A program made the position numbers and the translations under genes. Shown piece after piece: positions 1 through 8,341 of a DNA stretch of 33,416 bases. Numbering within the stretch: the stretch's first letter is position 1; each line of letters opens with the position of its first letter. The notes beneath the pieces are model-generated. The model did not search any database and had not been told where the DNA came from. It worked only from the letters and a program-made list of their open reading frames with translations. Location: positions 1 to 33,416 of the forward strand of contig CAYOPG010000018.1 in the NCBI GenBank assembly GCA_964405775.1, read 5' to 3'. Source of the stretch: JAAZFF01 sp964405775. GTDB taxonomy: Bacteria; Verrucomicrobiota; Kiritimatiellia; RFP12; UBA3636.

Positions 1-188
1 ATGACGTCGCGCAGTTGCCGCAGCACCTGCCTGAATGAAGGGGTGGGGCTCTGTTCCTCCAAGGTGGAAACCGAGGCAAGAATAGACATGCCTGCGTTCA
101 TCATGCTCGCCATCTGCCGTGTGAACGGAATAAGCTCTTTTTTCCTGATCTTGCGCACGCCGCTGACTTTAAAAACTTCTCTAGCCAT
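1..188 (-). CDS. GspF/PilC-type secretion inner-membrane protein, N-terminal 62 residues only
   Basis: This is the first 62 codons of a gene that runs off the left edge of the window. It begins MAREVFKVSGVRKIRKKEL and continues with LIPFTRQMASMMNAGMSIL. The F-T-R-Q-(M/L)-A-x-(M/L)-x-x-A-G pattern is the hallmark of the first cytoplasmic domain of GspF/PilC, the polytopic inner-membrane platform of type II secretion and type IV pilus machines. The start is supported by an AGAGGAT ribosome site about 7 bases upstream. It lies 10 bp after the gspE-like gene on the same strand, so the two are probably cotranscribed. ATPase followed by platform is the usual order. Whether it serves a secretion system or a pilus cannot be told from this fragment. 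Confidence 0.85.
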   Translation of the reverse strand, partial: MAREVFKVSGVRKIRKKELIPFTRQMASMMNAGMSILASVSTLEEQSPTPSFRQVLRQLRDV

Positions 189-198
189 TGTTTATCCT

Positions 199-1938
199 CT
201 ATTCGCTACCCGTGACTTCCAGCGCCGCCCTCAACGATGTGAGCCCTTCGCGCACTTTTATAACTCCAACATCTTTCAACGTAATCATCCCCTCCTCGAC
301 AGCGATCTTGCGGATGATGTTCGAAGCAGAGCCTTTTACCACTTCTGCCCGAACGCGGTCAGATATAGGGAGCACCTCCATGATTGCCCCGCGCCCCTTG
401 TACCCTATTCCGTTGCATTTCGGGCACCCTACGGCTTCGTAGATTGTGGAACCTTCAAAGGCATCCGCCCTGATCTCGTTGGCAACCAGTACCTTTGGGT
501 CGATTTCCGCCTTCTTCTTGCATATTGGACAAAGCTTGCGGTAGAGGCGTTGCGCCTGCGCCAGGATGAGCGAAGAAGCAAGGAGAAATGGCGGCACGCC
601 CATGTCTATGAGTCGGGCAATGACACTCGGGGCGTCGTTAGTGTGCAGAGTGCTCAACACAAGATGTCCGGTGAGAGCCGCTTTTACGGCAATGTCCGCT
701 GTTTCGCCGTCGCGTATTTCGCCGACGAGCACGATATCCGGATCTTGGCGCAAAACAGAGCGGAGGACGCTGGCGAAGGTTAGGCCGACCTGTTCATTGA
801 CGTGTACCTGATTTATGCCTGGAAGCTCATATTCCACGGGATCCTCCGCCGTGACTATATTCACATCCATCTTGTTCAAATCCTGCAAGCAGGAATAGAG
901 CGTAGTGGTCTTGCCAGATCCTGTGGGGCCAGTGACTAGTATGATGCCATGTGGTTGTTCAATGGCGTGCTTCATGGCGTTGAAGGCAAAATCGTCCAGC
1001 CCAAGCGCGGAGAGACTCGGTGCGAGGTTTGACTTGTCCAACGTGCGCATCACCACCTTTTCGCCATGGATTGTGGGCAGAATGCTCACGCGTATATCAA
1101 CCTCCTTGCCAAGCGCCTTTACGCGGAAACGGCCATCCTGTGGATTGCGCCGCTCGGCTATGTCGAGGTTCGCCATTATCTTTATGCGAGAAACAATCGC
1201 GTTGTGCAGCGACTTTGTGGGACTCGGACGCTCGATAAGGGCTCCGTCAATCCTGTAGCGAAGCCGGGACTTCTTCTCCATGGCCTCGAAATGGATATCG
1301 CTTGCTCCAGTGCGCAGCGCCTCGAGGAGCATAATGTTGACCATCTTGATAACCGGCGCCTCCTCGGCGGACTCAACGGCCTTATCCAGCGACTCCGACG
1401 AGTCGTCAACCCCGCTGACCTCGAGTTCGGAATCGGCGGACTGCATCACGTTCTCCATGGCAAGATTGGGATTCTCGGAATCCTTTCTCGCCTTTACGCG
1501 CATAAGAGTAGCATGCACTTCCTTGTCGTACGCCACCAATGGTATAATACCTAGTTTCGTAGCCCTCCCGACCTCTTCGATAGCCATTAGGTCGAAAGGA
1601 TCTCCGAACACAACGGTGAGTTTATCTCCGCAAAGCATGAGAGGAACAGCTTTGTAGCGGCTCCACGTCTCGAATGGTGCCAAGTCCAGCAGATTCTTTG
1701 GTACCACGAAATTTCCCGGCAACACTATCGGAGGCATCCTGAAATGGGAAGCCACTGCAAGCACCACGTCATGGGCTGGAACAGTCTTGCTGGAGATAAG
1801 ATAGCGCTCAAGAGGTTCCTTGCCGGCCTCGCCTATTACCTCTCGGAGACGAGTCTCGGTCAATAGCCCGCGGTTGAGCAATTCCGTTTGGAAGCCCGAA
1901 TAATACTGTTTTTCCTGCTTTTCTTGAATTTGAGCCAT
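199..1938 (-). CDS. Type II secretion / type IV pilus assembly ATPase (GspE/PilB family)
   Basis: This is a hexameric cytoplasmic ATPase of about 579 residues that powers pseudopilus or pilus assembly. The N-terminal GspE/MshE-type domain spans about residues 10-150. It is followed by an acidic linker, the Walker A motif GPTGSGKT (337-344), the aspartate box with VTAEDPVEY (about 362-370), Walker B in DPDIVLVGEIRD (399-410), and the histidine box STLHTNDA. Two CxxC pairs (C470/C473 and C505/C508) form the zinc-binding tetracysteine motif found in GspE and PilB but usually absent from PilT-type retraction ATPases. The reading frame is open 37 codons further upstream. I prefer the ATG at 1938 because conserved sequence begins there and the extension resembles no family member. 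No good ribosome site precedes it; a GGAGG lies about 22 bases upstream, which is too far. Start choice is the main uncertainty. Confidence 0.93.
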   Translation of the reverse strand: MAQIQEKQEKQYYSGFQTELLNRGLLTETRLREVIGEAGKEPLERYLISSKTVPAHDVVLAVASHFRMPPIVLPGNFVVPKNLLDLAPFETWSRYKAVPLMLCGDKLTVVFGDPFDLMAIEEVGRATKLGIIPLVAYDKEVHATLMRVKARKDSENPNLAMENVMQSADSELEVSGVDDSSESLDKAVESAEEAPVIKMVNIMLLEALRTGASDIHFEAMEKKSRLRYRIDGALIERPSPTKSLHNAIVSRIKIMANLDIAERRNPQDGRFRVKALGKEVDIRVSILPTIHGEKVVMRTLDKSNLAPSLSALGLDDFAFNAMKHAIEQPHGIILVTGPTGSGKTTTLYSCLQDLNKMDVNIVTAEDPVEYELPGINQVHVNEQVGLTFASVLRSVLRQDPDIVLVGEIRDGETADIAVKAALTGHLVLSTLHTNDAPSVIARLIDMGVPPFLLASSLILAQAQRLYRKLCPICKKKAEIDPKVLVANEIRADAFEGSTIYEAVGCPKCNGIGYKGRGAIMEVLPISDRVRAEVVKGSASNIIRKIAVEEGMITLKDVGVIKVREGLTSLRAALEVTGSE

Positions 1939-2013
1939 ACTCGAATCGCACCGGTACGCACCGGCCTCCAACAACGCCGAACCCTGCTTGGATAGGAACG
2001 CACAACACAACGC

Positions 2014-2043
2014 ATTATGCACTGTCACATGAATGTTTTGCAA
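2014..2043 (-). promoter_or_regulatory. Candidate sigma70-type promoter for gspE
   Basis: On the minus strand, TTGCAA (2043-2038) is followed after 18 bases by CATAAT (2019-2014). It would start a transcript near 2007 with a leader of about 70 bases to the ATG at 1938. Found by eye in the divergent gspE/ydbH spacer. A weaker plus-strand TTGACC (2073-2078) could belong to the ydbH side but has no good -10. Confidence 0.4.
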
Positions 2044-2174
2044 GCACAATTAATGCCAAAAAGCTCCTTGTCTTGACCGCAAATTGAATGATACGATTTA
2101 GAACAGCAAGAGAGATGCCGCCCCAGGTTCAACTTACAGCCGACAGAGGACTTTGCCTGCAGCAAAGCGCGGAG

Positions 2175-4547
2175 ATGCATAACAAGACAGAGAAAAAGCG
2201 AATTATACACTTTTCAAGATGGCTGAGCGCAATTTTGATTGTCGCCCTAGCAACCGTGCTTTTTGCGCCGTCGATAATTAACTGGCAAATAAACAGGATC
2301 CTAAAAGACCTCATGCCGGAAGGAGACGTGGCAGAGCTCCGACTCTCCCACGTCGGCATATACAGAAGCGAATTCTCGCTAATAGTGCACGATGATAAGC
2401 TTCCGGAGAATTTTTCCGTCCGACTGGATTCGGGTTTGCTCGAATATCACCCATTGCGCCTTCTATCCCGCCAGATCGATTCGATACGCATAAGCGGACT
2501 AACTGTTCGTTTGATAGCCACAAACGGAGTCCTGAACGTGCCAGCGGCGGATCTGTTTGCAAAGGAAGGGGAATCCGAGCCGTTCACTCTGGAATCGATC
2601 CGCTCCCTGCCGGTAAAAGTCTCGCGGGTTCAAATCGATGGGGGAATAGTTGCCAAAACTGCGGACGAACTGATTGTTGTGCCTCTATATGTAACGGCGA
2701 AGGCGAACGAAGGCCGGCAATGGGATTCCATATCCGGACATGCCACTCTAATGCTGGCCTCGAACAGGCTGTCGCTGGATATGGAATGCGACATCCAGAA
2801 ACAGACGGCCTCCGCCACGGTCGACGGAGTGTTTTCCTCCTTCTCGCTCCCCTATTCTCTACGCCGATTGATACCAGACTTTCTATACGGCATCAACGCA
2901 AACACGGAGGCGGCGGCTAATGTACGGTTCAATGGAGCAAAGCTCGCGGAGTTCGAAGTCCACACGCAATTAGATGCCTCTGCCTACACCGCGTCGGGTC
3001 CCATCGCTCTGCGGCCGGAAATCAAAGCCTCAGGCGATGCATCCCGTTTTTCCGTGTCGGTGACGGGAATCCGCTCTGACGCGTCAGGCTTCCCGGTTAC
3101 GTTCAACGCAACGAACATCTTGTGCGACGTCTCCGCCGGAACTGTCGACGGCACGGCATACATCGGCATTTCCTCGAACACCCCGCTTGCCATTGCCTTT
3201 GGCTACGCCACAAACAGCTTCCACGCCGCGACCAAACCCGGTGATACCGCGAACTCCGGTTCTCTGCGTGTCGGAGACGTCGCATTTGACTACACGGCTC
3301 CCTCCACAGCACTCAAAGCAACATTTGAAGAAGGTGCGCTCCGCGCCGACCTCTCTGTTGGAATTCCTTATGTTTCTTACACGGCTGCCGATACCGCTGC
3401 CACAAACTTCATCCTTAAAGCGGACGCCGCAGGCGGGCTCGGCACGATCACGGCCTCAGCCGAAGCGTCTGCCGACCTGGTGTTCCGAGACATGGAAGTG
3501 GCGAACATCTCCGCAATCGGACGGCTGCCGAAGGCCGGCCCGTTTGTTTACGAGGGCAACATCGCGGCCATAGGCGCGACCTTGAAATTCGGAGGGGATA
3601 TTGCCCCTTCGGACCGCGGAGGCATCCGCGCCACGAACTATATAGCAATGGCGGAACAGCCTCTTGACCTCACAACCATCCAGAAACTAATACCGGAGTT
3701 GGACGGTGTTGAAATAAAAACGAAAGCAAAAGTTTCCGGAGGTTATTTTTTTGAAGGCGGCAAAAGCGGAGGAGCCGTCCACTTGGTGCTTTCGGAAGGC
3801 GCTGTCGATTGGCCGGAAAAACGGTTTTCCGCCTCAGACATCCGTCTATCATTCTCACTTCCGAAGCTCCCCGAACTCACGAGCGATTCGCAGATGCTAC
3901 GCTTCAAAAACCTCAAGTACCGGCGTGCCGAAGTCGAATCCGGGCGTCTGGTGTTCCGAATGCATTCGCCTACGGTGTGGTTCTTGGACAACCTAAATCT
4001 GGATTGGTGCGGAGGAAAAGTGCGCGGGGAATCCACACGTCTCTCACCAGAAAACAGGAGAACTCGCATCACGCTTCACGCAGACCGGATCAATGTCTCG
4101 AAGCTGCTACACCAGATAGGTATAGGCATGGACTCAGGTGGAGCGGGCGAGATTTCAGGAACCATCCCGGTTGTGATATCGCGCGAAGACGGCGTGGTTT
4201 TCCGGGATGCTTTCCTATACTCCACCCCGGGCGAAAAGGGGCACATTGAGCTCGCGCCCTCAAAAGCGGTTTTGGACGCAGCGGAAGAGTCCGTTAGTAC
4301 ATCGCTGGCGGTTGATGCTCTTCGAAGCTTCGACTACTCGTGGATGCGGATTGGTCTTAACACCGAGGGAGAAGTGCTCACGGCGAAATTACAGATGGAC
4401 GGCAAGCCCGCGAACAAACTATACTACAGCGTTGGCAGGGACGGCATAGTCAAGAGCAGCCAGCCCGTCAGGTTTCAGGGGATCGTCCTGGACGCTTCGT
4501 TTAATATCCCCTTGGCCGAGACGCTTTCACTGATCACGAATGAATAA
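2175..4547 (+). CDS. ydbH: YdbH-like intermembrane lipid-transport protein (AsmA-like)
   Basis: This is a protein of about 790 residues. A basic N-terminus (MHNKTEKKRIIHFSR) is followed by one membrane segment (about residues 16-36) and a long, beta-rich periplasmic body. The body has the repetitive short strands of AsmA-like bridge proteins, for example LRLSHVGIYRSEFSL and VDWPEKRFSASDIRLSF, and ends LDASFNIPLAETLSLITNE. In E. coli, YdbH is an inner-membrane-anchored AsmA-like protein that works with lipoprotein YnbE and periplasmic YdbL to move phospholipids to the outer membrane. The assignment leans on the two following genes, which match YnbE and YdbL. The frame is open from 2088. The ATG at 2175 was chosen because the membrane anchor follows it directly, but its GGAG touches the start codon, so the ATG at 2115 remains possible. 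Confidence 0.82.
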   Translation: MHNKTEKKRIIHFSRWLSAILIVALATVLFAPSIINWQINRILKDLMPEGDVAELRLSHVGIYRSEFSLIVHDDKLPENFSVRLDSGLLEYHPLRLLSRQIDSIRISGLTVRLIATNGVLNVPAADLFAKEGESEPFTLESIRSLPVKVSRVQIDGGIVAKTADELIVVPLYVTAKANEGRQWDSISGHATLMLASNRLSLDMECDIQKQTASATVDGVFSSFSLPYSLRRLIPDFLYGINANTEAAANVRFNGAKLAEFEVHTQLDASAYTASGPIALRPEIKASGDASRFSVSVTGIRSDASGFPVTFNATNILCDVSAGTVDGTAYIGISSNTPLAIAFGYATNSFHAATKPGDTANSGSLRVGDVAFDYTAPSTALKATFEEGALRADLSVGIPYVSYTAADTAATNFILKADAAGGLGTITASAEASADLVFRDMEVANISAIGRLPKAGPFVYEGNIAAIGATLKFGGDIAPSDRGGIRATNYIAMAEQPLDLTTIQKLIPELDGVEIKTKAKVSGGYFFEGGKSGGAVHLVLSEGAVDWPEKRFSASDIRLSFSLPKLPELTSDSQMLRFKNLKYRRAEVESGRLVFRMHSPTVWFLDNLNLDWCGGKVRGESTRLSPENRRTRITLHADRINVSKLLHQIGIGMDSGGAGEISGTIPVVISREDGVVFRDAFLYSTPGEKGHIELAPSKAVLDAAEESVSTSLAVDALRSFDYSWMRIGLNTEGEVLTAKLQMDGKPANKLYYSVGRDGIVKSSQPVRFQGIVLDASFNIPLAETLSLITNE

Positions 4548-4608
4548 ACAGCATCTAACAGGCGTCAAATCAACAGAGCTTTAGATTCAACTTGGAGGAG
4601 AAGTTACC

Positions 4609-4908
4609 ATGAACATCAGATCCGCATCGACAACTTTGCCGCTTGCAGTACTGGCCACGGTTCTCACGTCGGGCTGTATACGGACAACACATGAGATAAA
4701 GCCGATCCATATAACCATGGACATCAACTTGAAAATCGACAAAGAGCTCGACAATTTCTTTAGCGAAGTTGATAACGCTACCCTGCCCCAACCCCAGCCT
4801 GTAGTAGTCGTTCCCGCGCAGGAAACGGCAGCCCCCGAGAAGACGGCCGAACCGGAGAAAGCGGACGAACCTGTTAATCAAACAAAACCAGAGGAGACAA
4901 GCAAATGA
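4609..4908 (+). CDS. ynbE: YnbE-like outer-membrane lipoprotein
   Basis: This is a 99-residue lipoprotein. A signal peptide ends in the lipobox LTSGC (acylated Cys about residue 23). It is followed by IKPIHITMDINLKIDKELD, the conserved P-I-x-I-x-x-x-(I/V)-x-(I/V)-K-I-(D/E)-x-E core of the YnbE family. E. coli YnbE is about 60 residues; this one carries an extra acidic, Pro/Ala/Glu-rich tail after about residue 60. In E. coli, YnbE multimers are proposed to extend the YdbH beta-sheet to the outer membrane. A strong ribosome site, GGAGGAG, sits 8 bases before the ATG. The stop overlaps the next start as ATGA at 4905-4908, indicating translational coupling. Confidence 0.87.
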   Translation: MNIRSASTTLPLAVLATVLTSGCIRTTHEIKPIHITMDINLKIDKELDNFFSEVDNATLPQPQPVVVVPAQETAAPEKTAEPEKADEPVNQTKPEETSK

Positions 4909-5321
4909 GACGTTTTTTAACAACAACATTTCTGGCAGTTGCTGTGTCGACGATGGGCGCAACGCCTTCTTTCGCACAGGAACTCGACGAGGTTCAGCAA
5001 CGTATGATAAGCCGCAAAGCGCCCATCGAGGCCCTCAAGGATGTCGGCGTCGTAGGAGAAAACAACCTTGGATATCTCGACTTCGTGGCAGGCAAATCCA
5101 GCAGCGATGCCAAGGTAAAGGCCAATCAGAATCTCGTTAACGCAGAAAACGCGGATCGCAAGATTGTTTATGAAGCAATCGCCAAGAAGGGGAAAACCAC
5201 TGCCGAGCATGTGGGCAAGCGTCGAGCCAAGCAGATAGCAGAAAACGAAAAACCCGGCCATTACATAATGGACGAAAAGGGCAATTGGATAAAGAAAGCT
5301 CCTAAAGAAAAGGCGAAGTGA
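4905..5321 (+). CDS. ydbL: YdbL family periplasmic protein (DUF1318)
   Basis: This is a 138-residue exported protein with a signal peptide (about 1-25, cleavage after PSFAQ/A-Q region). The mature part follows E. coli YdbL closely in order: a G-E-x-x-x-G-Y-L motif (VGENNLGYLDFV), then V-x-x-x-N-A-(E/D)-R-K-x-x-Y-x-x-(I/L)-A-K, then a conserved end K-P-G-x-Y-(I/V)-x-x-x-G-x-W-(I/L)-(K/R)-K. In E. coli, YdbL is thought to act as a chaperone-like regulator of YdbH-YnbE assembly. An AGGAG ribosome site precedes the ATG, which overlaps the ynbE stop. The stop TGA overlaps the GTG start of the next gene. This is the clearest of the three ydb matches and anchors the reading of the operon. Confidence 0.93.
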   Translation: MRRFLTTTFLAVAVSTMGATPSFAQELDEVQQRMISRKAPIEALKDVGVVGENNLGYLDFVAGKSSSDAKVKANQNLVNAENADRKIVYEAIAKKGKTTAEHVGKRRAKQIAENEKPGHYIMDEKGNWIKKAPKEKAK

Positions 5322-5818
5322 ACGGAATAGGAAAATGGCTTGAGAATTTTCTGTTCCCGAAACTGACACGCAAGTTTTTTCTTCGAGTACTAGCCGTCGC
5401 CGCAATCGCATACCTGTTTTTCGGTTATGTCTGCATGCCGATGAAAATCAGAGGCAGGAGCATGGAGCCCACTTTTGCCGACCATGGATTCACCTTCTGC
5501 TGGACTCCCTCGTACTGGTTTTCCGAGCCCAAACGAGGCGATGTCGTCGGAATACGCTACATTGCGAATGAAATACTGCTGCTCAAGCGGATTATCGGTA
5601 TTCCCGGCGACTTAATCGAATTTAAATCCGGCGCTCTTTACCGGAACGGAGAAAGAATCGAAGAGCCGTACAAGGCTGAACCATCCGATTGGGATCTCCC
5701 CCCCAGAAAAGTCGCTCCCGGACACGTGTATGTCGCTGGAGACAACCGGGCGGTCCCAATTCAAATACACATGTTCGGAGAAATCTCGGCAGACAGAATT
5801 GTGGGAAAGGTTCTATGA
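5318..5818 (+). CDS. lepB: Signal peptidase I (S26 family), compact form
   Basis: This is a 166-residue membrane-anchored leader peptidase that cleaves signal peptides on the periplasmic side. One membrane segment spans about residues 20-39. The nucleophile is Ser48 in RGRSMEPT, the general base is Lys90 in LLLKRIIGIPGD, and the terminal box is GHVYVAGDNR (135-144). It is shorter than most Gram-negative enzymes (often over 250 residues). After GDNR it lacks the usual S-x-D-S-R, reading AVPIQIHMFGEI instead, as in short or TraF-like members. It starts with GTG, overlapping the ydbL stop (GTGA), and its own stop overlaps the next ATG (ATGA), so it is fully embedded in the ydb operon. Either the general housekeeping enzyme or a dedicated processor is possible. 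Confidence 0.88.
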   Translation: MNGIGKWLENFLFPKLTRKFFLRVLAVAAIAYLFFGYVCMPMKIRGRSMEPTFADHGFTFCWTPSYWFSEPKRGDVVGIRYIANEILLLKRIIGIPGDLIEFKSGALYRNGERIEEPYKAEPSDWDLPPRKVAPGHVYVAGDNRAVPIQIHMFGEISADRIVGKVL

Positions 5819-6321
5819 CAATGATAACAAAAAACATGGTGCGCCTCGTTGCGATCTTACTTGCCTTGGCTTTGTTTATCGCGCTTCACGTTTACACGAA
5901 CAACGACGCATACAAAATCCGACGCCAATTCGACAAGCTTGAGTCCATAGTTTACGTGGCGCCGGGCGATGGGATTGCCGCAAAGGCTCTCGAAAGCAAC
6001 AAGTTGCGTGATATTGTAGCGCCGGAGCTCAAAATTGAAATACCTGTTCACGGATTCTCGGGAGTGTATGACAGACAGGAAATAGTACAGGCACTGATTT
6101 CCGCCAAGACAAAGTGCGAACGCCTGTCGATAGAATTCCACGACATAGTTGTCGAAAAGACAGGTGCGGACACTGCCACCTGCAGGCTTACGGGCAGGCT
6201 CATGGGAAGCGCGGACGCGGAGTCTTTCGACGAAGCCCGCGACATACAATGCCTTCTGGTTCTTCAGGAAGGAGAATGGCTATTCTCGGAATGCCTAGTT
6301 GAAGAAATTTTAAAGCGATAA
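5815..6321 (+). CDS. Membrane-anchored NTF2/SnoaL-like protein of unknown function
   Basis: This is a 168-residue protein. A short basic N-terminus (MTMITKNMVRL) and one membrane helix (about 9-27) precede a periplasmic alpha+beta domain. The domain order of helix, a loop with IEIPVHGFSGVYDRQEIVQAL, then strands LSIEFHDIVVE, ATCRLTGRLMGS and DIQCLLVLQEGEWLFSECLVEEI resembles the NTF2-like cone fold. This is inferred from the pattern and not matched to a named family. No enzyme motif is evident. The ATG at 5815 overlaps the lepB stop, making it the fifth gene of a translationally coupled operon. That position suggests a role in the same envelope process, but no function is assigned. Confidence 0.6.
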   Translation: MTMITKNMVRLVAILLALALFIALHVYTNNDAYKIRRQFDKLESIVYVAPGDGIAAKALESNKLRDIVAPELKIEIPVHGFSGVYDRQEIVQALISAKTKCERLSIEFHDIVVEKTGADTATCRLTGRLMGSADAESFDEARDIQCLLVLQEGEWLFSECLVEEILKR

Positions 6322-6503
6322 CAAGACAAAAAACGCCGAGTGGCCTTTGAGCGTGCCGAGTTCTGCGCATCGTGTGCCGCAGGCGGACAGCATCGACGAC
6401 ATGGTCAATCTATTATGATTTTAGGGGCTTGTTACAATTCGGGAAAATATGCCCCGGGCACAGGTGTGAAACAAAGATGGGGAAGCCCAAATTCAAACGG
6501 TTC

Positions 6504-6532
6504 TTGATTGGAATGCCCGGATTCAGTAAAAT
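6504..6532 (+). promoter_or_regulatory. Sigma70-type promoter for ompH-lpxD-galE
   Basis: TTGATT (6504-6509) is followed after exactly 17 bases by TAAAAT (6527-6532). Transcription would start near 6539 and leave a leader of about 68 bases before the ompH ATG. The rest of the 285-bp spacer between 6322 and 6606 shows no gene I can support; a small open frame there has no ribosome site or family resemblance. Confidence 0.6.
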
Positions 6533-6606
6533 ACGGGGTATATTTATTAGATAGACACAATCAATGTAACGGCGAAACGCCGTACTCCAAAGAAGGAATC
6601 ACCAAT

Positions 6607-7260
6607 ATGAAAAAGTTTATGTTTCTAGCGGCAGTCGCCATCGCGGCGATGCCAGTGTTCGCGCAAACCAAAATCGCCGTTGTTGACATGGAGAAAATCA
6701 TTCTGGCACACCCGCAGACCCAGATCAACAAGGAGGCGTTGCTGAAAAAACAGAAGAGCTTCGAGGCGGATCGGGATATTAAGCGCGATACAATAAAGAT
6801 GATGTACAAGGATCTGTCCGACATAATGAAGGAGGCAAACAACGAGGCTCTCAGCGATGCTGTCCGGAAAGCCAAGGTCGAGCAAGCGCGAGGGGTTGAT
6901 CAGAATATCCGCACGGCGGAACAGGAGCTGCGCAGGATGGTCGAAGACCTTCAGAGACAGCTTCAGGAAATGGAGATCGAGCTTTTCGTAGCGGTGACAG
7001 ATGAAATCGCCGCGGAAATCAAGAAAATAGCCGAGAAGGGCAAATATGATCTTATTCTCGACAAATCAGGCTTCCGCGCCGGTGCACCCGTGACCATTGT
7101 AGCTTACGCCTCAAGCGAACTCGACATAACCGACGAGGTGGTCAAGGCGGTAAGCAGCCTCAAAGCAAACGCATCCTTGACGCCTCCCGCGGATTTCTCA
7201 CCACGGTCTGGCTACGGCAAGCTCCCTTCCGAGGGAGAAGCGCCGAAGCCAATTAAATAA
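6607..7260 (+). CDS. OmpH/Skp family periplasmic chaperone
   Basis: This is a 217-residue periplasmic chaperone for outer-membrane proteins. A signal peptide (1-19, MKKFMFLAAVAIAAMPVFA) is followed by the family opening QTKIAVVDMEKIILAHPQT. A long charged coiled-coil (about 45-140) then forms the tentacles, and the return strand KYDLILDKSGF completes the fold. A proline-rich tail of about 30 residues follows. AAGGA lies about 10 bases before the ATG. The frame is open upstream to 6508, but the signal peptide fixes the start. It is followed by lpxD, as in the classical bamA-skp-lpxD order, although no bamA is present upstream here. Confidence 0.9.
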   Translation: MKKFMFLAAVAIAAMPVFAQTKIAVVDMEKIILAHPQTQINKEALLKKQKSFEADRDIKRDTIKMMYKDLSDIMKEANNEALSDAVRKAKVEQARGVDQNIRTAEQELRRMVEDLQRQLQEMEIELFVAVTDEIAAEIKKIAEKGKYDLILDKSGFRAGAPVTIVAYASSELDITDEVVKAVSSLKANASLTPPADFSPRSGYGKLPSEGEAPKPIK

Positions 7261-7291
7261 ACAGCCATCACTGTCACGCAGACAAAAAAAA

Positions 7292-8341
7292 ATGAAACTG
7301 AGCGAAGTAGTAAAACTGGTCGGCGGCACACTCGAAAACGCCTCCGGCGATCCGGATATATCCGGCGTTGCATCGTTGCGCGATGCATTGTCTGGCGACA
7401 TATCTTTCCTTTCAAATATAAAATACGCCGCTCACTTGTCGACTACTAAAGCCACCGCGGTGCTGGTCGCGCCAGAACACGACTGCCAAGGAGTAAAGGC
7501 AATCGTGATACGGGTGGCATCGCCCGACAAGGCGTTCGCAATGATCGCCCCGCATTTCACTCCACCTGAGATCGTCCGCAAACCCGGCGTCCATCAGACA
7601 GCTGTAATTGGAAAAGACGTCAAATTGGGTGCCGATGTGCATATTGGGCCCTATGCGGTCATAGGCGATGGAACAGTTATAGGCGACAGGTGCGTGATAG
7701 AGACGCACGTATCGATCGGCGAGGAGTGCTTGATCGGCAGCGACTCTCACTTCTACCCGCAATGCTCGATCCGAGAGCGCTGCAAGATAGGCAACCGCGT
7801 AATCATATACAGCGGAGCCGTGATCGGCAGCGATGGCTACGGCTACACCACAGAGGTGCTGCCCGATGGTTCTGTGAAAGTCGGGAAAATCCCGCAAGTA
7901 GGAATCGTGGAGCTATGCGATGATGTCGAAATAGGAGCAAACACAACAGTGGATCGCGCGCGCTTCGGCGTCACGAGAATAGGCCGCATGACAAAGGTCG
8001 ACAATCTCGTGCAGATCGGGCACAACGTGCAGATCGGCGAGTATTGTGGCATTGTGGCGCATGTCGGAATCTCCGGCAGCACGCACATCGGCAACGGGGT
8101 TATGGTTTGGGGGCAGGCGGGTCTTGCCGGTCACTTGAACATAGGCGACCGCGCGGAGATTCTCGCCCAGTCAGGAGTGCATCGCGATATAGAGGCAAAA
8201 GGAATCTATATGGGTACGCCGGCAGTGGATCGGCGCGAGGCTGTTCGCCAGTACCACCTCCCGAAGAGCGTCGAGCGCCTGAAGGAAGAAGTTAAAGAAC
8301 TCAAGGCGAAAATTGCCGAGCTGGAAGATAATCGCAAATGA
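7292..8341 (+). CDS. lpxD: UDP-3-O-acylglucosamine N-acyltransferase (lipid A synthesis)
   Basis: This 349-residue enzyme transfers a hydroxyacyl chain from ACP to UDP-3-O-acylglucosamine, the third step of lipid A synthesis. An N-terminal uridine-binding domain (about 1-100, with SGVASLRDALSGDISFLSN) is followed by a left-handed beta-helix of hexapeptide repeats (about 100-300). The family signature GSDGYGYT lies at 179-186. The catalytic His is His244 in QIGHNVQIG, equivalent to His239 of E. coli. The C-terminal helix (KSVERLKEEVKELKAKIAEL) is the expected trimer coiled coil. There is no clear ribosome site, only an A-rich run before the ATG. The stop overlaps the galE start as ATGA. Confidence 0.96.
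   Translation: MKLSEVVKLVGGTLENASGDPDISGVASLRDALSGDISFLSNIKYAAHLSTTKATAVLVAPEHDCQGVKAIVIRVASPDKAFAMIAPHFTPPEIVRKPGVHQTAVIGKDVKLGADVHIGPYAVIGDGTVIGDRCVIETHVSIGEECLIGSDSHFYPQCSIRERCKIGNRVIIYSGAVIGSDGYGYTTEVLPDGSVKVGKIPQVGIVELCDDVEIGANTTVDRARFGVTRIGRMTKVDNLVQIGHNVQIGEYCGIVAHVGISGSTHIGNGVMVWGQAGLAGHLNIGDRAEILAQSGVHRDIEAKGIYMGTPAVDRREAVRQYHLPKSVERLKEEVKELKAKIAELEDNRK

Noticed and set aside
1..783. Plus-strand open frame of 260 codons
   Set aside because: It is antisense to the clear gspE and gspF genes, with no family resemblance or ribosome site.
6421..6460. Riboswitch or leader RNA in the spacer before ompH
   Set aside because: Only a loose GGGGC/GCCCC pairing is visible, no known aptamer pattern, and it lies upstream of the promoter.
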